From Brevibacillus brevis (GTDB lineage Bacteria > Bacillota > Bacilli > Brevibacillales > Brevibacillaceae), in NCBI RefSeq assembly GCF_031583145.1, contig NZ_CP134050.1, forward strand, positions 282,501 to 346,500: a stretch of 64,000 nt of DNA, given 5' to 3'. The translations under genes were made by a program, and so were the position numbers. The notes under the pieces are model-generated. The model had not been told where the DNA came from, did not search any database, and worked only from the letters and a program-made list of their open reading frames with translations. Positions 34,558 through 45,200 of the stretch are shown one piece after another. Position 1 is the first letter of the stretch, and every line of letters starts with the position of its first letter.

Positions 34558-35846
34558 CAACCGCGATTTTGGGATAGCGGCAGTATGTCTTTTCGGCGAT
34601 AAATACTGAGCAACAAGCCGATCAAGGCCATTTGCAGGATCAGCTGTACGGACCCGTTGCTGAAAAACGGCAAATCAACGGAGGAGATCGGAACAAATCC
34701 CACGGTCATCAGGATGCTCCAGAAATACGGGGTGAAAAAGAGGGACATCAAGCACGCCATCAGCAAGGAACCATAGCGGTCTTTCACCAATTTCATCGCT
34801 CGAATGAGGCGCAATAACAGCAAGAGCCCAATCACCATAACCGCTGCACCTGTCACCAATCCAAAGCTGTGTACCACATAGGCAAAGACAAAATCATACT
34901 GGACATCGGGCACCCTGTCCAGTCGCGCCCCAAGGCCGTTGCCCCAAAGACCGGCGGAATGCACCGTTTTCATCAATTGCAGCGTCAGATAACCGGCCCC
35001 GTCCGGATCGGCATATGGGTTTAAAAAAATCGACAAACGCATTTTCTGGTGTGGGGCGAGCAAATAGAAAAAGCCGGAAATAAATACTGTGAACATACCG
35101 AGAAACCCGAGGATATGTCCGCGTTTTTTCATCAGGCTCATTACCAGCACGAGAAAGGCAATCGTAAACAGAATGAAGGCAAACATGTCATGGGCGTTAG
35201 CATACAAGGCGAACGGGAGTGGGAAAAAGCCAAGCGCTTTGAAAAACGTAGAACGACGCTCCCAGTTCCAGTCGGAGAAAATTCCTGCCATGGCGATAGC
35301 CAGCAGGTAAGGACTGATGCGAATCCAGTCCAGCTGCAGGGAACCAATTTCTAGAAAAGGAGTACCATTTATCGTTGTCCCCGACACGATGGTAAAGATC
35401 ATGAGCAGAAATGTAAACGAATAAAGCAAGGTGCTGTACCGTTTGATTTTCGTGTAATTGAAAAAGAGCATGGAGGCGAAAGCGACAACGCCGCATGACA
35501 TACTGATCAGCTGTTTGGCAAATCTCCCAGACTGCTCGGACAAGCTCAGCGAGTACATGGTCAGCAGTCCCATACCAATGAGAATCGACACCATGACCAT
35601 GACGCTCCACTCCATGCGCGGCTTATGGGCCTGATGCAGCTGTTTCCCGATCGTGACAGGGTCTCCCATCACCGCTATCGCTTTTTGGATCGCGTCCTCC
35701 TCGCTGTACCCCATGGATTGGAAGTCCTCTATTTTGTCAGCAAAATGGCTCTCCAATTCAAGCGTAATCGATTCGTGCACGTCTTTATTGGAGATCTGCC
35801 CACAAACCCGCAGTATGTATTCATTCAGCTTCTCTTTGCCATTCAT
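34557..35846 (-). CDS. SEDS-family (FtsW/RodA-like) membrane protein with N-terminal HAAS domain
   Basis: A 429-residue protein. Residues 1-75 form a HAAS (DUF1700-like) domain with the SEEDAIQKAIAVMGDP signature. The rest has ten or so membrane helices with SEDS features, including GLWGNGLGARLDRVPDVQYD, which keeps the Asp of the extracellular loop used for glycan polymerisation, and the final SVDLPFFSNGSVQLI segment. The ATG overlaps the stop of the PadR gene (ATGA). It is a divergent paralogue, perhaps a wall polymerase used under special conditions, controlled by PadR. Confidence 0.8.
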   Translation of the reverse strand: MNGKEKLNEYILRVCGQISNKDVHESITLELESHFADKIEDFQSMGYSEEDAIQKAIAVMGDPVTIGKQLHQAHKPRMEWSVMVMVSILIGMGLLTMYSLSLSEQSGRFAKQLISMSCGVVAFASMLFFNYTKIKRYSTLLYSFTFLLMIFTIVSGTTINGTPFLEIGSLQLDWIRISPYLLAIAMAGIFSDWNWERRSTFFKALGFFPLPFALYANAHDMFAFILFTIAFLVLVMSLMKKRGHILGFLGMFTVFISGFFYLLAPHQKMRLSIFLNPYADPDGAGYLTLQLMKTVHSAGLWGNGLGARLDRVPDVQYDFVFAYVVHSFGLVTGAAVMVIGLLLLLRLIRAMKLVKDRYGSLLMACLMSLFFTPYFWSILMTVGFVPISSVDLPFFSNGSVQLILQMALIGLLLSIYRRKDILPLSQNRG

Positions 35847-36178
35847 GCCTGTCCCCCTCCCAACACTTGATCGACAGCCGTGCGAAAAGACACCCATTCT
35901 TGTTTCTTTTCATTCAAGTGTTCCTTACCGGCTTCGGTGATTTTGTAATACTTCCTCTTTCGTTCACCTTCCCCGTCACTCCAGTACGAGTCCACCATCC
36001 CGTCCGCTTCAAGCGTATGCAGAATCGGGTACAGCGTGCCTTCTTTTAGCGAGAGAACCCCATCCGAGTGCTTCTCCATCTCTTTGCTCATCTCGTACCC
36101 GTACATCGGCTTGCGATCAAGCAGGGTCAGAATGAGAATGACGGTGCTTCCTTTCATCAATTCCTTGTTGATTTTCAT
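35843..36178 (-). CDS. PadR-family transcriptional regulator
   Basis: A 111-residue repressor with the PadR winged helix: KGSTVILILTLLDRKPMYGY, then LKEGTLYPILHTLEADGMV and the wing RKRKYYKITEAG. AAGGAGG-like sequence lies before the ATG. It overlaps the HAAS-SEDS gene by four bases, a pairing known for PadR and HAAS proteins, and probably represses the two-gene operon. Confidence 0.9.
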   Translation of the reverse strand: MKINKELMKGSTVILILTLLDRKPMYGYEMSKEMEKHSDGVLSLKEGTLYPILHTLEADGMVDSYWSDGEGERKRKYYKITEAGKEHLNEKKQEWVSFRTAVDQVLGGGQA

Positions 36179-36292
36179 AAGAGCCTCCTTTGCCTAGAAT
36201 TATGATACATCGAATATCTAGGTATAAGTGTATGCCAGACCATCTTTTTTCGCAATACGTTTCGTTCCAAAACAGCGAAAAACCTGTCTCCC

Positions 36293-36770
36293 TTATTCGG
36301 GGTTCAGGTTTTTTCGCTTGTAAAAGGTTGCCGCTTTTTGGCGATTGCCGCATAACTCCATGCTGCACCATCTGCGTTTTCCCGCTTTTGACGTGTCGGC
36401 AAAGTACAGGACACAGTCTTCATGCTCGCATTTGCGGATGCGTTCGGCCTGGACGGTTTGCAACGTATGGACGACAGAGATCGCAATTTGGTACAAAATA
36501 TCGTCGGTTTGGGTAGCGCCTCTGTATCGTTCCGCGAGCTTGTCTGACTCCAGTTCGATGTCTGTGTACAAAGGAATTGCTTGAATGAAAGAACGCAGCC
36601 GTTCGCAGGAGTCGGCAGAGATTGTTTTGGCCTCCTCCAGATCGAGCAAAACGGAGCGACAAATTTCACGAAGAGAGATCAATCGCCGCTGAAGTGTCGT
36701 CATTGTTGCTTGTCTGCGAGAAGAGTGGAATCAGGCTCCAGACAAATTTCTGCAAGCCATCTAATCATTG
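36293..36770 (-). pseudogene. CGNR zinc-finger regulator, 5'-truncated and frameshifted
   Basis: The C-terminal CGNR zinc finger is intact: CEHEDC, then a loop and CSMELCGNRQKAATF. Upstream the N-terminal ABATE domain is split: a segment MIRWLAEICLEPDSTLLADK is in one frame and the continuation from TTLQRRLISLREI in another, joined at CAACAATGACG near 36703. The first about 40 residues of the family are missing. The break coincides with the end of the neighbouring LLM fragment. A shorter 136-residue product from 36703 could still be made. Confidence 0.65.
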
Positions 36771-36784
36771 TCGCTTCCTCCTGC

Positions 36785-37585
36785 AACCACCGGGAGATCG
36801 TCCATACGATACCACCTTGCTTTTCACGCTTTGATAAAACGATTGCGCATCGGCCAGATTGTTTTGGGCGGTGAAGATGACCTCGGCCGTTCTCGCGGCC
36901 AAATGCTGGCCCGGCTCGGAGGAACCCGCCTGGATGATGACCGGATGCCCTTGCGGGGGTCGAGCGATGTTCAACGGTCCGCGGACGGAAAAAATTCGCC
37001 GCTGTGATTCAAGGTATGAAGCTTGCCCGGATCAAAAAACGCTCCCGATTCCTTGTCCCGGATCAGCGCATCGTCTTCCCAGGAATCCCACAAGCCTTTG
37101 ACGATCTCGACGAACTCTTCCGCACGCTGGTAGCGGAGGCTGTGCTCCATATGTTTTTCACCACTGAAATTCCCGGCGGTCGATTCGATCGAAGAGGTGA
37201 CGACATTCCAGCCGGTCCTCCCGTTGCTGATATGGTCGAGAGATGCGAATTGACGTGCGATATGGAACGGCTCGCTGTACGTCGTGGAAGCTGTCGCGGC
37301 CAGGCCGATTCTGGATGTGACTTCGGCCAGCGAGGACAACAGCGTGAACGGTTCGAAGCGAGCCAGGACATTCGGATGGGAATCCTGGTTGATGGATAAG
37401 CTGTCGGCAAGGAACAGTATGTCGAGCTTTCCGCGCTCGGCAGTCCTTGCCAGCTCTTTGAAGTAGGAGAGATTGATGCTGCCGTCTGCTTGGGCCTTTG
37501 GATGTCGCCAGGATGTGGATGCCACATGATGTCCTGTCCCGGCCAAAAAGACGCCGATTTTCAACTGTTTCTTGCCTGTTTCCAC
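36785..37585 (-). pseudogene. LLM-class flavin monooxygenase (NtaA/DmoA-like), broken
   Basis: The N-terminal half from a GTG at 37585 is recognisable: KIGVFLAGTGHHVASTSWRH, then LFLADSLSI, SSIESTAGNFSG and a WDSWEDDALIRDK segment. After GEFF the frame shifts at a run of six As on the plus strand (36989-36994) and continues in a second frame with ARPPQGHPVIIQAGSSEPGQ and TAEVIFTAQNNL, ending near SYGRSP. The last about 180 residues are gone and CGNR remains follow directly. These enzymes oxidise sulfonates, sulfones or chelators with FMNH2. Confidence 0.75.
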
Positions 37586-37669
37586 TACCTTCCACACTCC
37601 TTCATGAAGTATAGCTAAGCACGTAAAAGCGCGAGGAAAATCACTTTTCGAAAGATATACTATTTTCAT

Positions 37670-37972
37670 AATGACTATAAATTTACTCGGTATTATAGGT
37701 GAAAAAAAGAGGTCCTTGCTCCAAATTCTTAGTAAATTTAACGCCTATAACGCCTAATAGTCAGACTGTCAAGATAAATGACAACTTTTTATTGAAGGTA
37801 AAAATGCTGGCGATGAGAGCATCTCGTCCGAATCCCATGGCCGAAAGAGCCTCCCGTAACGACCGAATCCCACGGCCGAATCCGATGAAGGATGGGATAG
37901 GCATGTTCTGGGGCTGTGGGATTATTTTCCTGATGGGCTTCCTTTCACGCGGGCGCCTTGCTATGATAAATA
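37670..37972. other. Intergenic stretch with a short direct repeat
   Basis: No gene is supported. An 18-base word, CCGAATCCCATGGCCGAA, at 37828-37845 recurs at 37863-37880 with one mismatch. The remainder is A/T-rich promoter-like DNA before the divergent LLM remnant and the ROK gene. Confidence 0.35.
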
Positions 37973-37998
37973 CACTTATTAAATGCGTTTAATAAGTG
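37973..37998. promoter_or_regulatory. Palindromic operator before the ROK regulator
   Basis: CACTTATTAAA and TTTAATAAGTG form a perfect 11 + 4 + 11 inverted repeat, 23 bases before the start codon. A/T-rich arms of this kind are common for ROK/XylR-type repressors, so autoregulation is likely. Confidence 0.7.
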
Positions 37999-38021
37999 CT
38001 TGGAACCGAGGTGATGTTTTT

Positions 38022-39047
38022 GTGAGCGAAAAGATGGTTACGCCAAAAGACATGAAGAGCGCAATCGTGAAGGGCATTCGCGCCACGCTGCTATCGTCCG
38101 GCAGCGCAACGAAAGTCGAACTCAGTGAAAAGCTGGGCATCAGCTTTCCGACGATCAGCAAGTGCATTGCCCGGATGGAGAAGGCTGGCGAAGTTTTTTC
38201 CGCCGGACTCGATGACTCGAGCGGCGGCAGAAGGGCTCAGCGGTACGCCTATCATCCGGACTATCGGCTGGTCGCGACCCTGTTTCTTGAGAAAACGGAA
38301 ACGCATTACACGGTCTACAATGCTGTGGGAGAAGTGAAGGAGAAGGGATTGTGTTCCGGGCTGCTTCAGGACGGCATCGAGATGCTGGCAAGGCAAATCG
38401 AGGCTTTGATCAAACGGCACCCAAAGATCCGTTCGCTGGCATTCGGCGTGCCGGGAGCGGTCAACGACGGGCGGATCATCCATATTCCAGGATACGAGAG
38501 GTTTCAGAATTTTGACCTGAAGGGCTTTGTGGAAGCGCGATTCGCGCTGCCTGCCATCGTGGAGAACGATATGAACGCGGCCGTCTTGGGCTACTCCGAC
38601 AAGTTGGAGCTTTGCGAGAACCATTCCCTTGTCTATCTGTATTTCGGCCAAAACGGTCCAGGGGCAGGGATACTCGTCAACGGCAAGGTCGTTCGTGGAA
38701 GCACATCATTTTCGGGTGAAGTTTCTTTCATCCCCCTGTACGACCGTCGAAACTTTCAACAAGCGATAACGAACCCAGAGGGAGTTCCCGCCATGCAGGA
38801 CGACATCGGGGTGGATGCCGTAAGCCGGCTCGTCTCCACGTTCGCTGCGATCCTGAACCCGAATGCCGTGATCTTTTGCCGTGACGAAGTAACCGAGGAG
38901 CTTTTGGACGCCATCGTTACAAGAAGCGCTTCCTATATATCGAAGGAGCATTTGCCGACCGTTGCGGTGAGCGATTGGAAAGAAGACTATTTGCACGGAT
39001 TGAAAAGGCTCGGGCTGGATCTGTTGATTGCCGCAAACGACGATTGA
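38022..39047 (+). CDS. ROK-family transcriptional regulator
   Basis: A 341-residue repressor with an N-terminal winged helix (TKVELSEKLGISFPTISKCI, about residues 30-55) followed by a ROK sugar-kinase-like domain. The domain keeps the fold-marking AFGVPGAVNDGRI and VENDMNAAVLGY, but the CxCGxxGC zinc motif and a catalytic DxGxT kinase loop are not seen, so it is a sensor rather than a kinase. The start is GTG with GAGGTGA eight bases upstream; an in-frame ATG at 37983 lies inside the operator and is rejected. An MFS gene follows at 26 bases. Confidence 0.85.
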   Translation: MSEKMVTPKDMKSAIVKGIRATLLSSGSATKVELSEKLGISFPTISKCIARMEKAGEVFSAGLDDSSGGRRAQRYAYHPDYRLVATLFLEKTETHYTVYNAVGEVKEKGLCSGLLQDGIEMLARQIEALIKRHPKIRSLAFGVPGAVNDGRIIHIPGYERFQNFDLKGFVEARFALPAIVENDMNAAVLGYSDKLELCENHSLVYLYFGQNGPGAGILVNGKVVRGSTSFSGEVSFIPLYDRRNFQQAITNPEGVPAMQDDIGVDAVSRLVSTFAAILNPNAVIFCRDEVTEELLDAIVTRSASYISKEHLPTVAVSDWKEDYLHGLKRLGLDLLIAANDD

Positions 39048-39072
39048 ATTTCTAGAACGGGAGCGGATGTGT

Positions 39073-40287
39073 ATGGGGACGATTTTGCTTTTGATCATTT
39101 ATTTGGCCTTTATCAGCCTTGGGCTGCCCGATTCCTTGCTCGGTGCAGCATGGCCCGTCATGCGGCCGGATCTGGGAGCACCGATCGGGATGGCAGGCGT
39201 GTTGGCGATGACAGTGACCGTTGGCACGATTGTATCTAGCCTGGCAAGCGGGGCAGTCGTGCGCCGGTTCGGTACGGGGCGCATCACGCTGGCAAGCTGC
39301 TTCATGACTGCCGGAGCGCTGCTGGGATTTGCCTATGCGCCATCGATCGCTTGGCTGATCGTCTGCGCCATTCCGCTGGGGCTCGGTGGAGGGGCTGTCG
39401 ATGCCGGACTCAATCATTACGTGGCGGCGCATTACAAGGCCCATCACATGAGTTGGCTGCATTGTTTCTGGGGCGTCGGTGCGACGGCCGGTCCGATGAT
39501 TATGGCTACGTTTTTGACCGGGAATGCGTCTTGGAGAGACGGGTATCTGGCAGTGGCCGGCATCCAGTTCACGTTGGTGATCCTGCTTGCGGCCACGCTT
39601 CCGTTGTGGGGGCGTACAGCGAAGAAGCAAGGCGCTGACTCGGCTTCGGGAGAGGTGCCATCACAGGCGGAGCCGCCACTCGGCAACGGGGGCGCGAGCA
39701 AAGCCAAAGGTGTCGCGTTTGCGCTGGCATCGTTTCTATTCTATTGTGGCGTCGAGGCGACAGTGGGCTTGTGGGGCAGCAGTTATTTGGTGAATGCGAG
39801 AGGGCTGCCGGCAGATGATGCCGCGTTTTGGGTTTCGATTTATTATGCAGGCATTACAATAGGAAGGCTGATCACCGGATTCGTCACTTTCAGGCTGAGC
39901 AATTTGCTGTTGATTCGAGGGGGTCAGATCCTGGCGCTTGCTGGTGCACTGCTCCTGCTAGTGCCGCTTCCGACCGGTTTCTCGCTGGCCGGGTTGCTCA
40001 TCACGGGACTTGGACTCGCGCCGATTTACCCTTGCATGCTGCATGAGACGCCTGCCCGATTCGGCGGTGCGCTGGCACAGCGAATCATGGGATATCAGAT
40101 GGCCGTCGCCTATACCGGAAGCACGTTGATGCCGCCGCTTCTCGGGCTGCTGGCCGGGTTCTCGACCATCGGCATCTTCCCGCTCTATATCGTCGTTTCG
40201 GCTGCCGCCATGTTGTTGTTCTCGGAACGATTGAACGTCATCCTGAGCAGGCCGAAGGAACGCAGCGACGCGATCCACCCGTACTAA
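39073..40287 (+). CDS. Major-facilitator transporter (sugar-type)
   Basis: A 404-residue membrane protein with about 12 helices. It starts ILLLIIYLAFISLGLPDSLLG, a first helix common in FucP/YfkF-like and other sugar-related facilitators, and has GLGGGAVDAGLNHYVAAHY in helix 4. ATG at 39073 is nine bases after GGGAG. It is paired with the ROK regulator, which suggests a carbohydrate-type substrate, not identified. Confidence 0.8.
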   Translation: MGTILLLIIYLAFISLGLPDSLLGAAWPVMRPDLGAPIGMAGVLAMTVTVGTIVSSLASGAVVRRFGTGRITLASCFMTAGALLGFAYAPSIAWLIVCAIPLGLGGGAVDAGLNHYVAAHYKAHHMSWLHCFWGVGATAGPMIMATFLTGNASWRDGYLAVAGIQFTLVILLAATLPLWGRTAKKQGADSASGEVPSQAEPPLGNGGASKAKGVAFALASFLFYCGVEATVGLWGSSYLVNARGLPADDAAFWVSIYYAGITIGRLITGFVTFRLSNLLLIRGGQILALAGALLLLVPLPTGFSLAGLLITGLGLAPIYPCMLHETPARFGGALAQRIMGYQMAVAYTGSTLMPPLLGLLAGFSTIGIFPLYIVVSAAAMLLFSERLNVILSRPKERSDAIHPY

Positions 40288-40521
40288 AGGCAGGAGATGT
40301 TAGGGGCACAGTTTTTTTTGTTTTGCAAATAGATTTACGATACTGTGAATAAAGCTCGCCGCAACAGAAAAAATAGGAATACATGGAAAAATGAATGGAA
40401 TGCGACGAGTTGAAGGGACGAGCCGAGATCGGGTACAAGTCATATTTCATTTGCTGTCCTTTCGTGATATTGTGAGAATAATGAAATAATTTTGGGTACC
40501 TGGTGAAAGGAGGGAACTTCG

Positions 40522-42273
40522 ATGGCGATATCGGTCATCCCGATTGAACAATGCTTCGGGGACGAAAGCGTAGTGCCTTCTTTTGACTTTTTGGAGATCA
40601 AGGATCCTACGTTTCGTCTACTGCGCATGCAGTGCAAAGGGGATGTATTCGCGAATCCTGAGCTGGGGGTTCGACATGCAAGCTCCCTGCACGCAGCGAA
40701 ATGCAGGGAGGCTCTCAAGCTGGCCCGAGTCCATAGAGCCGATATCTTCGTCACACCCGAGTACGCGGTCCCAATCCAGCTCATTGACGAAATCATTCGC
40801 ACTCCCGATTTGCAGCCGCACCCGAACAAGCTATGGTGCCTGTGCTGCGAAGGGGTTCCCTGGGAGACATTCCAGAATAAAATAAATGAATGGTCGGATC
40901 ATGCATATGTCGGCAAAAAGGTGTTAGATGGAGCCTATATCAAAAACTTCGCCGGGTTTATGCTCTATCTCTTTCCATCCAAACAGGCAGACAAGCTCTG
41001 CATCGTACCGCAACTGAAGCTTCAACCGATGCGAGAAGACCTATTCGTTTGCGAGGGGGACGGACTCTCGCGGGGAGAAAACGTCATTCTCTTTGGCAAT
41101 CGGAAGCCGAATCAGCTGGTATCTGTCATTTGCGCGGATGCTTATCATCCGGACATCAAAGACTCCGGCATTTTTTATCCGGAAGGCAGCGAACGGAAAC
41201 TGATCATCTTGCACCCGCAGATGAATCCCGCCCCGCGAAACGGAGAGATGGCCAGCTTGCGGAACAATCTGTTCAGCCAGGAATGGGGGGACTCCACTGT
41301 CTACATTACGGCCAACTGGGCAGCAGGGAGCACCATTTTCCCGGAAACGCAGCCAGGAGAAAAACACGTGGTTCAAAATCCGTGGTCGGGAATTTATCGC
41401 CGCTTTTTCAACTACGGGGACGATCAGTGGGCTGAAAAGCTGCGCGGCATTCGAAACGAGAACGTAAAGCATGGACTTGGCTTTGCATTCGAGAGATACC
41501 GGAAATATAAAGTGTGGTTTGCGCATAAGAATGAACATCTTCAATTGCTTGTTGTCCGCAAGCCGTACGGCGGTGGACCATCCATTGTGAAAACGTCGGG
41601 TACGGTACAAGCAGTCAAGCTGTATTTGCCCCAGGAGAGAAACGGTGGGTGGGAAGCCTCGACCCTGCATTTTCAAACCGCTTTGCCTGACAGACTGATG
41701 CGAGAGGCTACAGATGAATTTGCCTTTCCCATCCATGCAAGCGTCGAAGAGCGAGACATCTTTTTTGGTCTTTGCCTGGGTCATTTGGAAAAAGGGGAGC
41801 TCATCCTGTCCTCGTCTGAGCAAAGCTCCCGGCTCAGCTATCACATCGACGATGCCTGTGAGCCGGGGAGGGCACGTCAGGCAGACAGGGTGGCAAATCT
41901 GATCAAAATTTTGAAAAATCCGACTACGCTGCCCAATCAGCTCCGAAAACTGCAAGGAGCGTATACATTTGCGTTGGCCAAGAGAGCTCCCTTCAACCTG
42001 CTTCCCAAATCGGGGAATGAAAAAAGCGGGGCCCTTGTTAGTTATGTGGAGAGAGAAAGTGAAATGAAAGAGACGGCAGAGCGGATTTTGCGCGAGATCC
42101 CGTACGGCCATGTATGGCTGGAAGATTCCATTTGCATCTTTTCCACAAAAGACGTCACGGGAGAAATCGCCCATTACCCTCATGTAAGCGACGAATTCAC
42201 CAAGCCTGACCGGGTCGAAAACCGGCCGGATATTTCTCATGGAGGTGTTTCCATTGAACAACCGTTTGATTAA
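40522..42273 (+). CDS. Nitrilase-fold enzyme, first gene of a putative three-gene defence operon
   Basis: A 583-residue soluble protein. The first about 290 residues match the carbon-nitrogen hydrolase fold with a full triad: Glu80 in DIFVTPEYAVP, Lys166 in QLKLQPMREDL and Cys204 in VSVICADAYHP, followed by the strand VYITANWAAGS. Residues 290-583 are not recognised. AAAGGAGGG lies before the ATG. The gene overlaps the start of the SMC-like gene by 20 bases, so they are translationally linked. Ordinary nitrilases are about 260-300 residues, so the size and partner genes are unusual. It might make or break an amide-type signal or modify a host or phage target; the reaction is not known. Confidence 0.7.
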   Translation: MAISVIPIEQCFGDESVVPSFDFLEIKDPTFRLLRMQCKGDVFANPELGVRHASSLHAAKCREALKLARVHRADIFVTPEYAVPIQLIDEIIRTPDLQPHPNKLWCLCCEGVPWETFQNKINEWSDHAYVGKKVLDGAYIKNFAGFMLYLFPSKQADKLCIVPQLKLQPMREDLFVCEGDGLSRGENVILFGNRKPNQLVSVICADAYHPDIKDSGIFYPEGSERKLIILHPQMNPAPRNGEMASLRNNLFSQEWGDSTVYITANWAAGSTIFPETQPGEKHVVQNPWSGIYRRFFNYGDDQWAEKLRGIRNENVKHGLGFAFERYRKYKVWFAHKNEHLQLLVVRKPYGGGPSIVKTSGTVQAVKLYLPQERNGGWEASTLHFQTALPDRLMREATDEFAFPIHASVEERDIFFGLCLGHLEKGELILSSSEQSSRLSYHIDDACEPGRARQADRVANLIKILKNPTTLPNQLRKLQGAYTFALAKRAPFNLLPKSGNEKSGALVSYVERESEMKETAERILREIPYGHVWLEDSICIFSTKDVTGEIAHYPHVSDEFTKPDRVENRPDISHGGVSIEQPFD

Positions 42274-45200
42274 GCTCATCCGTGACTGCGGTCTAAACTT
42301 TGTCCGGAAACACCATCTACGGGGCGAGGTTTATGAAGCGACGCATAGATGGCAGGGTGTGACGCTTGGCAAGTACATTTTGATCCCGATGGAGCTGGAC
42401 GACTTTTTAGGCATTACGGCCAATCATCAGGAATATGAGAAATTTGAGGAGCAAGTGTTGGCTCCGTTTTACTTTCAATTGAAAGGGGATTGGAGCTGGA
42501 ACCTGTATTTGTGCTTGATATTGGAAGAGGAGGACTTGCAGCGAGTACCGCTCGAGCGAATGGTGCGAGTGGAGCGGGGGAAACGATACGGCAAGAAGCT
42601 GATCGTGGCTTGGTCCGATCTTGCCAAGCGGCTGCCGACCGCTAAACTGCCGACTCGCATGGATGGACAAATCGCCGCCGACCCCCTCAAGGATTGGGAA
42701 CAGGCTTTGGTTCCTGCCGGTCTGGGATTTTGTCTGCAGGATTATCGCGAGGCTCTGGTTGAACAGTACCTGAACGATTCGCTGGAGCCGATTCCCCCGG
42801 AGCTCCATACGGAAACGACGGCAGATCTCCCGCAAAAGCCGAGTGGCCCCATTCGAATGCTGCATTTTGGGGAGGAGTACCGCTCGCATTTTTTGTCGCG
42901 TGCTCCCTCTTTGGAGTTTGCCCAGGTCAATTTGCTGTCAGGTCCGAACGGAATGGGTAAAACCTCTGTGCTAGAGTGCATCGAACTGGCATTTACCGGG
43001 GCGATCCAGCGGAATTTGCTCGCCGATTCGGAAATGAGAGAAACATGGGACGGGCAGATGACTTTCTGGGGAGACGACCGGGTATTCTCCGGGATGCCAT
43101 CCGAACAGGAAAAGAAAGAGCGCGAAATCGCGTACTACCGGCAGAAAGTAGCCCCAAAAGCACGCAGTCAGATCAATCGCATGTTCCATCAGTATAATTA
43201 CTTTTCTTCTGAAGCCGTCCATCAATTTTGCTTTAACCATGACAATCCGATCGACTACCGGACCGCTTTTGCCCGTGTGATTTACGGCGAGCAATTGGAG
43301 CGTGTCGAGAGGCGCTGGACCCAGTATAAAGAGGAAATGCAAAAAAGATTCAACCGGATTTCGCGCACGCTGGCAAACTTGGAAGCACAGCTTGGCGAGC
43401 AGCAAAGCGAACAGACACGAGAAACCGAGCTGATGAGAGCCAGAGCAGCGGCGAAACGATCCGCGATTGCGAAATGGATGAAGAACTGCCACTATGCCTA
43501 CCCCATTTTGGAGGAGGACACAGGTCTGTCCGAGGTGGAAGCATGGCTGCAGCATTTGGAGCCGCGTCTGACGGAGCTGGAGATCGTGAGTCGTCCTTTG
43601 ATCCATCCGGAATTGGGTGATATTCAGAATGGCAGCAGGGTACGGTCGGCGTTGGTCGCTAACCGGGAGGCGCAGGACAGCTGTCAGAACCAAAAGAACG
43701 AAGTGACCGAACAGCTAAAGACGCTTTCGTCTGCGGGGAAATTATCGGAGCAGCAAAATGCGCTGTCGCTTCTCATGGCCGATCACGAAAAGCTGCGCGA
43801 CCAGTATCTTCAGCTGGCCCGGGAGCTTCAAAGCAAAGGGGAGCTGTTTGATCAAAGCACCTCCCGGGATCGCAGAAAATGGGTCCAAAAGAGATTGACG
43901 GATCTTCAGGACGAGTTGATGGAAGTGGAGACCGTTCTTCGCCTTTACGGAGATCTGACGGGTGTACAGCTCGCGCTTGCGGATGAAAATGACGCCCGAA
44001 ATCAGATGGACGAAGCAGAGGCCAGGTGGGAGCATGCGAAGCAGCAATATCAGGAAGCGATGGCGCGAACAAAAGCGCAACGGGAGCACGCTTCCTTGCT
44101 GCAAAGGCTCGCTTCCGAAATCAAAGCGGATGGCCGGCGCTACCTGGAAGCGAATCCGGAAGAGTCTCGGTGCCCCATGTGCGGGCATGATCATGCGGCA
44201 TCGGAAACATTGCTGCACGCCATTGAAAGAGGAATCCATGCGGACGACGAATGGCTTACCAAACTGCTGGAAGAGGAAGAGGAAAGCCGAGTACGCATGC
44301 AGGATCATCAGCAAGTCTATGAACACGCCAAAGAACGCTACCGTTTATGGACTCGATGGCAAGACCTGCACGCTTACCTGCGGGATTATAAAGACCGATT
44401 GGCCCTGGAGGAAATCCCGGAAGCCTTTGATTTCGCTTCCTTGCAGCGTGCGCTGAAAGCATGCACAGAGCAACTGGAACGGAAGAGAGCCGAGCGCCAA
44501 CGGCTTGAGCAAGAAGCGCAAGAGTTGGACCGGCGAGGGATTGGATTAAAAATGATTGCCGAGCTGGATGCACTCCTGGAAACCCCGTTGATCTCATCCG
44601 TTCGAGAAGAGCTTGGGCCTGAGGCAACAGGGCCACAGCTGGTACTGGGACTGGAGAAGAGAGCGGAGTGGCACCACCAGGAAAGCAAGAAGGCTCGCGA
44701 AGAATTAGCAAAAGCCGAGGAGCTGATCCGTCAAGCAGAGAACCAGCGCATCGAGCTGTCGAGACGGATGGAAGAGCTGGAGGAGCAGGAGAAGGAGCTT
44801 TCTCGAGCCAGGCAGCATCTTGTGTCGGCCGAAAAGGCGTTTGAGCGATTGCGCGAGCTCAACGTTCACCTCAGCCCGGAGCACTCGTGGCCTGACTGGC
44901 GCTCCTATCTGGAACAGTTGGTTGCGGAGTGTTCGAGTTTGGCGGATATTCTAAGGCCGCGCTTGCTGCTGGAGCAACAAGAGGGCAGAGCATTGGAGCT
45001 GAAAGGGCAAATCAAGAGCGAAAAGGAACGGCTGCATCGCTGTGAGCGAGCGCTGGACGTGCTCTCGGGGCTGAAACCGCTGGCAGACTACGGGGATGAA
45101 TTTGTCCGAAGCAACTTCGAGGCCATCAGTCAACTATTCGTAGCGTTGCATGCACCCAATGAGTTTGAATCGCTCCAATGGAATGAAAGCAACCAGATCG

